Part shown: one piece after another, positions 43,014-53,601 of the stretch
How the letters are laid out: each line of letters begins with the position of its first letter
Numbering within the stretch: position 1 is the stretch's first letter
From: Cenococcum geophilum 1.58
Taxonomy: Eukaryota; Ascomycota; Dothideomycetes; Gloniales; Gloniaceae
NCBI GenBank assembly: GCA_001692895.1
Contig: KV748176.1
Span: 2,852,001 to 2,916,000 of the forward strand
Reading direction: 5' to 3'
DNA: 64,000 nt
Made by a program: the position numbers and the translations under genes
Notes under the pieces: model-generated
The model's input: the letters and a program-made list of their open reading frames with translations, nothing else
The model's database searches: none
What the model was told of the DNA's origin: nothing

Positions 43014-45780
43014 CTATAACCCGTGCTACCTTACCAGTATAGAGATCTACCGTCTATACCACTGTTTCGGCTACCTATTAGCCGAAAAGCTATATAGAGT
43101 CCTTAAACGCTCTAGACANNACAANGTTAANANNAAGGCANTTAANNACCTAACNAAATACTGCTCCTTNTGCTAGAAATACGGANGTTCCCTAGGCNNA
43201 TTTAAGTTCACCCTTTATAAGGACCTTAACTTTAACTACTTAGTATACGTAGATATTATATACATTAACAGCAGCCTAGTATTACATATAATTAACGAGG
43301 TAACCCACTACTAAGCCGCCTGTTAGTTGTAAAATATATCTATAAAGCATACTTAGGATATTTTACGGACCTACTAGATTAATACGTACGTTAGACCTCC
43401 TAAGTATATTACCTACGACGCTGGTAGGAACTTCATTAGTAAGAAATTCCAGCAGTATGCTATAGCCATGGCTATATTAACAAAAGCTATTCTAGTTAAG
43501 GCGTATTAGTCTGTCGGGCTTATTAAGCGAGCTTACCTAGCTCTATAAAGAGCTTATTAGATTATTACGGATAAGTATAAGAATATCTAAAAGGAACTAG
43601 CTTTATAAATGGCCGTAAAAGCCATTAATAACACTGCTAGCCCTAACGGACTAGTACCTACCCTCTTAGTTTACGGAGCTTACCTAAGGATAAGCAACCT
43701 AGGCCCCCCTGCCCCGTCTATTATAGAATAAGCAGCTATAATATAGAAGGTAATAGCCGAAATAGTTAAATTATGGGCTAAATAAACTATTAATAACGCC
43801 CTATACTACCGCAACGGACCTAATATAACCTTAGTATATAACCTCCCGCTTAACTCTAAAGTCCTTATATAGCGTAAAAGCGGTAGTTAGAATGGACCTT
43901 ACTGTCTACTAGCCGTAGAAAACGAGATATGCTGCGTGTAGCTTCCTAGCGGGCCAACTAGCTTTAGAAGCACGTCCGTAAAACCCTACTTTTAGCCCGA
44001 AAACACCTATAATATTAAGCTAGATAAACTAGAAGCAACCGCCAAACTAGACGAATTAGAAATAACTGCCGAATTAAATAAACTAAAGGCACCCTTGCCT
44101 ACCCTAGAGGTCCCCTAGAAACCTACTAAACCTACTAAACCTACCATAAAGCGTGGCCGAGGACGCCCCTATAAGAATCTCGTAATGGAGAACTACCTAA
44201 CCTCTATAGGCATATCCGTAAAGCAATCTCCGCCTATAGATATATTAGTTCTAGTATAGGAAACCCCTTTTATAAACTTACGGCGTAAAGAGATTAACAG
44301 ACTACTTAAAAAGGATATCTTTGTAATTATAATAAAGAGAGACGTTCCGTAAGGCATCCGTATATTTAACTTACGCTTTATTAATAAGATTAAGCACCCT
44401 AGTACTAATAAAGCCTTTAAAAAATTAAGGCTTATTATATAAGCTTATAATAACTAGGAAAAGAACCTAGTCCTTACATAATTACCTATAATTTAACGGG
44501 TTAGTTAATGGATTATACTTACACTTATACCTAGACTACAGCAAACCAAATCCGTAGCCCTTTACTTACGGGATATCTTATAAGCCTACGTGTAGTCTAA
44601 TACCTACCTAAGTAGGAATATCTTTATACAACCACCCTATAAGCTTAACCTATAACTAGGAACAATTTTATAGGTTATAAAACCTCTTTATAGAGTACTA
44701 GAAGCCAGAAACTATTAGTTTAAAATATACTACTAGTACTATATTAGTAAACTTAAAATAAAACAGTCGACCTATAACCCCTGCCTCCTATACAGCCCAT
44801 TAAACGGCCTTAGTATTATTAGACTCCAAACAGATAATACCCTCTTCTTAGTAGACTGGATATTTACGGACGCTAAAGAGACTAAATTGTAAGAAGCTAA
44901 GTTTCTAGTAAAGCTATAAGAGCAGTTAACTAAGTAGACTCTAATTAAGTTTAACGAAGGCTTAATTATATAAAAGGGCAACTTAATCTAGCTAACCTAG
45001 AAACGCCAAGCTTAAAACCTAAAGCTTATTATAGTAAAGCCTACGGACCTTACTAGTTCCCGCGGAGAGACTTATAAGACCATAAATATAAAGACTAATA
45101 CGCTATATAGCGTGCAAGAGGCGCCTATATTGCTATAGTCTGCTAACCCAAATCTACCTATAACTTATCCTTTACGGCCCAGGCAGTAGATCTGTAAGAA
45201 AAAAATATTAAGTAGCTTAATAAGCGCATTTAGTAGCAAATTAATAATGTAGTAAGGGGACTTACTTTTATATCACTAGACCTAAGTTCCCTTAGCTTAC
45301 TAGCATTTATAAACGCCTCCTTTGCTAATAATAAAGACCTATTATTATAAATTAGCTTTATAATTATACTTACGGACCGTAATTAGGACATAAATATACT
45401 ATACTGTTTTTAATTAAGTGTAAATAAGTAACCCGTAGTATACTAGCTTTTAAATTATATATACTAGCTTATAGATTTAATATAGCAGCCGCAATTAAAT
45501 TAACAGTCTAGAAGATTCTATAACTAAAGTAGTTACCCCTAGTTTTATATACTAATTTAAAGTCCCTTTATAACTACCTAGTTAAACTAGGTATAATATA
45601 AGAGAAGAGGCTTATAGTTAACCTAATATACTTATATTAGGCCTATAAACAATATAAGATTATAGAGGTTAAATAAATTAGTAGCGGAGATAATCTAGTG
45701 GACGCTATAACTAAGGCAAAGCCGTATTAAGCCCTTAAAACCTTAATCGATATAAATAAGCTCAACCTAAAAGTTATAGA
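43014..45780 (+). pseudogene. Copia-D integrase, reverse transcriptase and RNase H, degraded
   Basis: Resumes after the retroposon. Integrase: 'FKFTLYKDLNFNYLVYVDIIYIN' in pieces near 43200 (Asp of the first catalytic site kept), 'TYDAGRNFISKKF' near 43410 (second Asp kept), and 'LIKRAYLALQ' near 43520, where the Glu position reads Lys. Then 'KRGRGRPYKNL' at about 44150. RT from about 44280: 'INRLLKKDIFVIII', 'FINKIKHPSTNKAFKKL'. The catalytic box near 44826 reads LQTDNTLFL (second Asp lost). RNase H has 'FINASFANNKDLL' near 45310. Ns at 43119-43199. Confidence 0.85.
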
Positions 45781-45969
45781 ATAGGTAGAACGGGACTAAT
45801 GGAGTACCTATGGTACGCCTATAGCCCGTTAGAAGGCCATACAGCTTATTATACGGCCTATTCTACGGACCGTAAGCTATTAGGTAGAAAAACGGTAGAA
45901 AGCTATAATGGAACTTAGTAAACTCATATAACCTGCCAAATTCTACTATATTTTGCTATAGTAGTTAAA

Positions 45970-46021
45970 TTAACTAATCACGATTTTCTATGCCGGGCAT
46001 AGAAAATCGCCATTAGCTCGC
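45970..46021. other. Conserved Copia 3' palindrome, copy 3
   Basis: Core cgattttctatgcc / gggcatagaaaatcg (45981-46009) with outer arms ctaatca / ccattagctcg. It lies about 250 bp upstream of the Copia-D 3' LTR. The core differs from the other copies at a paired position on both arms (see findings). Confidence 0.8.
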
Positions 46022-46268
46022 TTAGTACTAGCGCCTTAGCAGCCCTTAAAATCTAACTTATAGCTCATCTACTGCCCATTAAAAGGCCGTATGGTTTATT
46101 TTACGGACCGTAAGCAGGACTTACGGCCAGCTTAAGGTACCGTTTAGAAGGCAGCCTAAACGGCACCCTAGGGGAGATTTCCTATATATTTTCCTTTATA
46201 TTCTATAGTTTTATTAAAGCAATTACGGAGGCTGTATATAGGTGGTTTCATTTTTCAAGTACTGCTAG

Positions 46269-46536
46269 TGTATAATTACAGCACCTGTTATACCAAACGC
46301 GTGCTTACGCATTCGGTACACCAGGTACGCGCTTACGCGTTTAGTGCACTAACCACTTACTTACGCGTCTGGTGCACTTATAAAGCACTAACTAATTAGG
46401 GGGGAGGTGCATTAGTATATAGACCACGTAGTCTACTTCATATAATCGACAGTTACCATCTAAACAAGTATACGATACTACATGTATTTCGTGCCCGTGG
46501 ATACGACTTACTCGTGCTATTAAGTTAGTACGAACA
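46269..46536 (+). repeat. 3' LTR of Copia-D
   Basis: 268 bp, TGTATAATTACAGC to CGAACA, followed by TATTC at 46537-46541. A purine-rich run gggggga lies within the LTR, not before it. Confidence 0.92.
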
Positions 46537-46541
46537 TATTC

Positions 46542-47739
46542 TTTTCCTTAATATTAAAAACTATTTAGTTAAGTATTAGGCCCTAGCTTTTATATACGGT
46601 AAGAGTAAAAGCTAAAGTAATTAGAAATTAATGCTATAAGTAAGAGCCTCTTATACCCTCCTACTTATAAAGCACGGAAAATATAGGGATGACTTTTTTA
46701 CCATCTTACTAAGTAAATAAGGTAGGTCCGTTATACCTATCTACTATAATTAATAACTAAGGCTAATCCTTTTTAATATCCGCGTGTCCCTTTTATATAA
46801 TATCTTTAACTATACTAGTAGTACCGTTTACTAAGACTAGTTTAACCCAGATATTCTATATTAGCATTACTTTCGCGCCAATACATAGGGCTAGATTCTC
46901 TATAGTATTGCACTAATTAGGAGTAACTTTCCGTATATCTACACTAGCGTTAACTGACTTAATAGCTACCACTAGCGATAAAAGGTCGCAAAGCCGAATA
47001 GCGTTATATTTACTTATAGTAGCGCGTATACTATATAGCCGAATTGCGTTATTAAAGCCCGTAACCTTATTAGTGGATAGGCCCTACTTATACCTAGTTA
47101 AAAGAAGCTTTTAGGTCAAATTACTTATAAAATCACTATATAGCTCTATAAGGGCGGTCCTAAATATAAAGCTCTTAGCGTTATCACCACCCTGCCGTAT
47201 AACTTAATCTAGGACAGCTGTTCGGTTAATCGCCTTATAGGCTCCCTTTTTATAGCTAGTAAACTCTAATGGCCTAGTAGCTAGATTACTATATAAGGCC
47301 GCCTGACCTATAGGGGGAAGCTAATAGAAATCGCCTACTAGCAAGATGTTTAAGCCTTTAAAGTAGTTATAATATATAGGGTAAATTTAACGGAGGCGGT
47401 AATCAATCTAGGCTAGATGTACTTACCTAATTATAGATTTCTTATTAAGGATAAGATAGTAAATATCCTTAAAAGCTTATTATAGAGGCGTAAGACTAGC
47501 AGCAGGCAATTTTTTAAACAAATAATTTACCGGCAACCTTAATAGATCGTATATAGTTCTGCCGTTAATACTAAAAGCAGCTACCCCAATAGGGGCAGCT
47601 TAAGCTAATAGCGACGGCTTACTATTAGCCCTTACCATATTATAGAGCGTAGTAAAAAGGACAGCAATAAGATACAATTTGCCGGTTCCTACCTCTCTAT
47701 TAATATTAATCCGCAGTAAGGGGGGGCCAAGGCCCACTT
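46542..47739 (-). pseudogene. Helitron PIF1-type helicase, degraded
   Basis: Read down from 47739. Walker A near 47685 reads 'EVGTGKLYLIAVLF' (usual GxxGTGKS; Ser to Leu). Then 'ANSKPSLLA.AAPIGVAAF' and 'INGRTIYDLLRLP', Walker B as 'LNILLVGDFY.LPPIG.AAL' near 47320 (Gln from TAG), and 'VIR.GGDNAKSF' near 47190. The later motifs run to 46542 ('DLLSLVVAI', 'IENLALCIGAKVMLI' and the 'K..GLT' region). This set and order are those of Helitron helicases. It is interrupted at 47740 by the long retroposon, and continues leftward at 38569. Confidence 0.82.
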
Positions 47740-47753
47740 AGATCTGCCTATAG

Positions 47754-49466
47754 CCCGCGAAGCCCTACTGCACGCGTCCACGTCGCCGCGGGTGGAAACA
47801 TCATCAGGAATTCGTTTCTTATGATGGCCAAGTGCAGAGGCGATGGTAGGGAGCCGCCGCAGCGCGTGCAGCGCGCTGTCGTCGCGGTTCNGTGGTGTTG
47901 AGCCTGCGACGCGTACGATGCATCGCCCTCAGCAACACCAGGAGTCCTACTGCCCCCGCCTNGGGCTCCTGCTCTATNATCTAGGGGGGCCATNAAGGGA
48001 AACTGGGATACGAAAACCACCCGATNTACNACTACCTAGCTCGTAGCTAGGCCCGAAACTGGCCTTATCATCTAGCNAGCGGACGTGGACNCGCCCTAGT
48101 TGTANAACAGGACACCCTTNGGCTTGCACNAGCTCTAAGATCGCAAGGCNAGGGCGTAGGGAAACCCTTTTTTATAAGAACTTGTTAAGGTTAACGCGTC
48201 GCAGATACCTTATACGAAACTTATTAAGGCCCTAAGGCCACCGCGAAGAACTTATTAAGGCCCTGCCTAGAGAACTCGTTAAGGCCCCTCTATAAGGGCC
48301 TATCTGGTATCTAGTACACCCAGGTAACTCAGAAGAGGGTCTTAATAGGCGTGGTGCGCGCGACCTAGATGTTAGACGCGACAGCGACGCGACGGCGACG
48401 CGACGGCAACCAGACGGCTTAACGAGGTGGAAACACGGGCAAAGCTCTAGGTAGCGGAAACACAGGCCAGCTTTAACGGCCCTATGGCGTTTGACCTATG
48501 GTTGCAGGTAACTCACAGGAGGGTCTTAATAGGCGTGGTGCATGTAACCTAACGCGTATATATATAGGGGAGGCTCTAAGGAAACACAGGCTAGTTAGAC
48601 GAGGACTTAACGGTTAGAGACATAGGCCAGCTTATAAAAAGAGGGGACACAAGCTTAGTTAGTAGGAGAGGGGGGAGTAGGTCGCCTAGCACGGGACCCG
48701 TCTCTATAGCCCCCTCCTACAAGACACAGTCGGCCTATTATAAGGAGACTCCTACAGGCAACGCAAAACAACTACCTAGAGTAGTCGCGGGGCGTAGTGC
48801 GTAGTAGCCACTGCTAGCTCTAGGGACCTTACCCCTTAGCTAGGCTCTAACCCCTAGTGCACCTAGTAGGCAGGCAGGATTACATCCTGGCTGGAAAGAC
48901 TACTACGCGGCTCAAAAGAACGGATGCGCGTATTGGTGCGCCAATAGACGGGACTGCTCGCTCGATAGGGTAGTACGCCAGTAAGGTACGCTTAAGGAGT
49001 AAACAGGAGTTACTTAGGCGGGAGAGGCTTTGGCTAGGCCTTAACCGTAGAAGGTATACCTAACTATATTACAGGATGCAGCCATAACGCCCTTATAGGA
49101 TTACGCCAGTAGGTATATAAGACGGGAGTTGCGACCCCTGCAAATAGTAGCTTATGCCCATACCGGCGGAAACAATAAAGAAAGGCGTAAAACTAGAGGC
49201 TATGGAAGGCTCCTAAGCCGTGCGAGAGCGTACTAACTCTAGAAGGAAACTCTTATACAGACTGCTGGGGGGCGGACTNNTACTTAGGCTATCCCTATTA
49301 TAAGATATCCGTAAGAACTGGTGAGAATCCCCATGCGATTAGTGGTGGCAGCTAACTACTTATAGTTGGGACAAAGCACTAAAAAACTGAGGTAAAGGCC
49401 TAGATAAGCAGGCATGGGAAACTCTACTATATTATTAGTACTACTAGTATATATAACTACCTGCCT
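47754..49466 (+). other. GC-rich 5' domain of the long retroposon
   Basis: The most GC-rich part of the window, with several Ns. It contains internal repeats: gaacttattaaggccct three to four times (48175-48300), gcgacggcgac in tandem (48372-48412), ggaaacacaggccagct several times (48425-48660), and agggtcttaataggcgtgg at 48334 and 48517. One frame at 48877-49240 can be read for about 120 codons with stops only at TAG/TAA, and includes a Cys-rich piece 'GCAYWCANRRDC'. I recognise no domain. Open frames 47748-48046 overlap each other on both strands and include Ns. Confidence 0.5.
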
Positions 49467-49509
49467 CCGTCCGTCGCCTCCCCTTTACTCCTCCGTCCGT
49501 CATCGTAAG

Positions 49510-52227
49510 TAGTGTTCGCAGTAATGAATAAATGAATAAATTAACCACTTATCGTATCATATTCATAAGAGAGCCGATTTATCGCGATATGAATAAATAA
49601 TTGCGATATTATAGATCACCAGTCTTAGCATGGTGTTATACTAAATTACAATAGTCAAAGTCTCTACAGAGTCCTCTACCCCCCCTCCCCCTCCCTAATA
49701 TTCACCAGTAGCTCTCTCCTCTAGCCTCCTATAACTCCTCCTCTTACCCACAACTTTAAGTACTCTAATCGCTCGATATTTACTAGCCCAAGCCTTATAC
49801 GTTGCCAGGTAATTATCCTTCGCGCTTTAGAAAATATTCGCTCTAGTTTAAATAACATAGATAGTATAAATAGGATATCTATCGCCATACGGTAGAGCAA
49901 TAGGTAGTTTATACGATTACTCAGATTAAGCCACTAATTAAGGGCAGTGGTACCAAAAGGAAGATTAGTAGGGAAGGCGTTAATAAAGTAATCAAATTCA
50001 TCCTCAATCGCATTAAAAACCGACTACTTCTTATTCTAAAGATCGTACTCGTCGGGCTCCTAATCGCAAGCAATAGCTTCCTCCTCTTCTACTCTGCTCT
50101 TATACTTATCCTTATACTTATTTACCCAAAGCTTCCAGGCTACAGCAACTACCGGCTTCCTCTAGGTAGCTTTCCAGTTGCGATTAATATAGGCCTTCCT
50201 CCAGTAAGGAGCCAATAGTAAGGCTGCGCTATATACAGTAACTTCGTCGGTCTTAAGGTAGTATTTATTAAAGGTATACCAGCTAGCTCAAATATAGTCG
50301 CAGAGCTTTATATTAGTAGAGTACTTTTATAGAGCAGATTTAAAGTATTCTACTATAAAATCCATTATATAAAGCACCTTATTAAAAGTAACCTTATTAC
50401 CTTCTATCTCTTTTATAACTCTTTAGAAGGGCTATAGAAAGTCTCTAATATTTTTAAGAGCTCTCTAATCGGCGGTATTAAGGATATCTTCCTTATTAAA
50501 CTCCTTAACGTACTACTCTTAATATTTTACAATTACGTCCTTTAATTTAAGAGCCACTAAGATTATATTATACCACGAGTTCCACCATATATTATTATCC
50601 ATAGGAATAGCTCGAAGAGCTTTTACAACGAAGTAATTATAGTAGGCGGTAGAGCTTTAAATATAAGCAACGACATTATACACCTTTCCTAGAGGGCCAA
50701 TTAGGCGATAAGTAAACTTACTAGCCTTCCCTTTTTTAAACCTTTTAGCAAGGAGTTCCTTAATCTAATCATCTTTAAGCTTTAACTCTACTTCAAGCTT
50801 CTCGCAAGCTTCTTTAAAGGCAGTGTTAACAGCTTCCTTATCCTCCAAGAAGAAGAAAGCTTATGCGGTAATATTAAGTATATACCCGTAGCAGCGAATA
50901 CAGCGTTATTATGCATCATATTTAGCTCCTTCTCCTACCAACTAAAGCCTCTTAGATAGCCCTTAAAGAAGCTTATTATTACTGCCGTGATTGTCGCCTA
51001 CATAGTAGCCAACTTTATTAAGTATTTCGTAGTCCTTAAGAACTTACTAGAGGACTTCCACCTGCTTATCGCCGCCGTGTTTACTAGGGAGGAAAGGTAG
51101 AGCAAGTAGGGCCTTCTAAAGTACACCAGTATCGTCAATAAAGTGACTACAGATCGCGATAAAAGTCTTCCGATTTAGCGAAGTCTAGGCGTTAAGTAAG
51201 AGGTATATTAGGGTGAGAGAGGATTAAAGCTTCTACTTAAGGATTTCTTTATTAAGGACATAGGCCTCCTTAATTATTTTAGGTACGGTATTACTGGAGT
51301 CTATTAGAGCTTCCTCACAGGTATAATTTACCATAAGAAGTAGCGCTCAAAGCTCTGGCTAAGTTATAGCGTTATATAGTAAATTTCGAACCACAATTAA
51401 TTGTGTAAAAGCGTCGCGTAACATAGCTAAATTAACGCTCTCTCTTAGTGTATTTTCCTTCTGCCTCTTAAGCTTCTATGTATAAAGCTCTCCCTGCTTA
51501 TAGAACAGGCCTTAAAGACTCTGCTTTATAGCCCGCTTAATAACTAAGTCCTCCTCTTTAACAACTACGCTGTAGGCGTTATATAGATAAGAGCGTATAT
51601 TTATAGTAACTATATCGCGCCAAAATACATATTACCCACAGTACTAGTATCGTCTTCCCTTATTATTTACTAGCGGCTTATTGCCAATAGGCTTATACGC
51701 AAGAGCCTATATATTTATAGCCCAAGTCTTCCATTTTTTAGAGGCCCGTTTAAAGAATTAAGAGGAGAATTTAGTAGAGGATTTAGTAGAAAGTAACGCG
51801 TTAGAATCTTTGTCGGGAATTAAGTCTTTAAAGAGCTCACTTTTAAGCTCAGATAATTCTAACTAGGGGTTAGAATTACTGTTAGAGTTAATATAAATCA
51901 TTTATAAGAGAGAGGGAGGCATAGTAATAGATTATAGGTGGTATTAGGGGGGAGGTATTAAATAATATTATAGAAAGGAAGCATCTACGGGGCAAGTTTA
52001 AAAAATTTAACTCTTGCGTATATATCAGAACGTACGGCGTAAAATTAGTCCTATATTTATACCTTAATATCCTTTTACTACACCACAAGAGCTTTAAGTC
52101 TCTCTATATATTCATAATATTATAAATATTCATTTATAAGGACTTTTAAATTATCCAATCGTTATTACTTCTTATAAATGAATATATCGTTAAGAAGCAA
52201 TGGATAAAATTATCATTGCGAACACTG
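49510..52227 (-). mobile_element. hAT DNA transposon in the retroposon
   Basis: 2718 bp with short terminal inverted repeats (left tagtgttcgca, right complement cagtgttcgca) and an 8-bp target duplication: atcgtaag at 49502-49509 and atcgcaag at 52228-52235, differing by one C/T. The empty site is visible in the short retroposon copy (cgtcgcaagggtgccgcc at about 41545). 8-bp duplications and CAGTG-type ends are features of the hAT superfamily. The coding strand is minus. RIP-damaged. Confidence 0.9.
49731..51921 (-). pseudogene. hAT transposase, degraded
   Basis: The minus-strand frame starts with MPPSLL at about 51921 and ends at TAG at about 49731, about 730 codons, a normal length for fungal hAT transposases. 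The N-terminal part has a damaged BED-type zinc finger ('RRY.YCG.YVFWRD', about 51640). The C-terminal hATC dimerisation region is clear at 49930-49760: 'SNRINYLLLYRMAIDIL', 'LERIFSKARRIITW' and 'ERLEYLKLW'. Stops interrupt it. The small open frame 51888-52088 is a shadow across the start. Confidence 0.85.
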
Positions 52228-52311
52228 ATCGCAAGGGCGCCGCCGGTTGTATACCCCCTAAAGACACGTCACCACGACGCTAGCCACCTCAACCAACGAT
52301 TCTACCACAAC

Positions 52312-52830
52312 CAGTCTGCCACAGAGTAGACGACCTCCTCCACTACAACCAGTCTACCGTAGGGCAGACGACCTCCTCCTCTACAACCAGTCTGCCGCAG
52401 GGCAGACGACCTCCTCTACAACCAGTCTGCCGTAGGGCAGACAACCTCCTCCTCTATAACCAGTCTGCCGCAGGGCAGACGACCTCCTCTATAACTAGTC
52501 TGCCGCAGGGTAGACGACCTCCTCTACAACCAGTCTGCCGTAGGGCAGACGACCTCCTCTACAATTAGTCTGCCGTAGGGCAGACAACCTCCTCCTCTAC
52601 AACCAGTTTGCCGCAGGGCAGACGACCTCCTCTACAACTAGTCTGCCGCAGGGTAGACGACCTCCTCTACAACTAGTCTGCCGTAGGGTAGACGACCTCC
52701 TCTATAACTAGTCTNCCGCAGGGTAGACGACCTCCTCTACAACCAGTCTGCCGCAGGGCAGACGACCTCCTCTACAACTAGTCTGCTGCAGAGTAGACGA
52801 CCTCTACTACAACCGGTTTACGGCTGTCGC
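52312..52830. repeat. Hairpin array of the long retroposon, about 15 units
   Basis: Same unit as 41638-42245: gtctgccgcagggcagac plus gacctcctctacaacca. In many units the loop is GTAG instead of GCAG, and some arms are broken on one side only (ggtagac). The number of units differs between the two copies. Confidence 0.9.
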
Positions 52831-52844
52831 GCTACAGGCAGAGG

Positions 52845-52893
52845 ACCGTAGGCGTACCATAGGCGCACCGCAGGCGTACCGCAGACGATGCAC
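52845..52893. repeat. Short 12-bp repeats (cgtaggcgtac), long copy
   Basis: Matches 42272-42322. It precedes the 3' domain. Confidence 0.75.
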
Positions 52894-53587
52894 TGCTAGG
52901 GTAGCTATAGTAGGGGATAGGGGAAGGGGGCCGGCCNGTGTTACNATTAGCACGTTAAATATAAGGTGTATAGGCGAATTGGTGTTTATACCCTATACAG
53001 ACAACCTTGTAAAAATTTTCCTATGGGAGTGGGTTTACGTAACGAGGTTCGCCCTTATAAAATACCCGTTTTCTANAACGTAAATCTAGGATTAGTAGGT
53101 TNCTTTTGGGGAGAGTACCTACTAATTACTAATTCTCTACCCTTTTCTTTAGCAAGGAGGAGATATAGGGTACATTACTACAAACAGTCGCTTAGGGGTA
53201 ATTGGTAGCTACTTCNAAGCTAGTAAGCTATATTGTTCCTCTTATTCTTATNTGCAAAACCATGTCAAAATCTATCTTTTAGAGCGCTTTTTCTACTCTA
53301 AGAACGGCAGAATACGGCAGAAATAGATAAAAGAGCCAGGATTTCCTTAGTGCGATTTCTTGGTGTAAACTGGACCATAGTAAGCAAAATATCAGGATGA
53401 AACACCAATAGGCTAGGACTCCCCTAGTATTTAAAAACGGGCCAGAGTGTCCACTTAGCTACTAGTACATGTTAAGCTGCCTAGGAAGGATTTATGTATA
53501 TAGAACTATAGCGCCATAGCCTAGAGGCTGCACGCGCAGTATTATACGTAGTATAATACAATGGATATAAAAAAAATAAAAATAAAA
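52894..53587 (+). other. 3' domain of the retroposon (long copy)
   Basis: About 690 bp nearly identical to 42323-43000, including both terminal stem-loops (about 53515-53562) and the A-rich tail. The open frame 52966-53208 with Ns is not conserved in the other copy and is not a gene. Confidence 0.65.
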
Positions 53588-53601
53588 AGATCTGCCTATA
53601 G

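Larger units (their letters stand above)
38570..46536 (+). mobile_element. Copia-D: complete Copia carrying a truncated retroposon
   Basis: 7967 bp, 268-bp LTRs, target duplication TATTC (38565-38569 and 46537-46541). Without the 1.6-kb retroposon (41401-43000) and its 13-bp duplication it is about 6.35 kb. Related to Copia-A: same domain order, same zinc-knuckle form, same basic RGRGRP motif, same 3' palindrome and a similar primer-binding stretch (ctgattagtaagc from 38838). It interrupts the Helitron helicase. Confidence 0.92.
47754..53587 (+). mobile_element. Long copy of the hairpin-array retroposon, carrying a hAT
   Basis: 5834-bp insertion in the Helitron helicase with 14-bp duplication agatctgcctatag (47740-47753 and 53588-53601). 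Without the hAT and its 8-bp duplication it is about 3.1 kb. Structure: GC-rich 5' domain (47754-49466), a short CT-rich repeat, hairpin array, 12-bp repeats and 3' domain with A-rich tail. The second half matches 41401-43000. No reverse transcriptase is visible, so it looks non-autonomous. Family unknown. Confidence 0.75.

Noticed and set aside
47748..48046. Open frames on both strands in the GC-rich domain
   Set aside because: They contain Ns, overlap each other, and GC-rich sequence lacks stops by chance; the minus one also crosses the retroposon edge.
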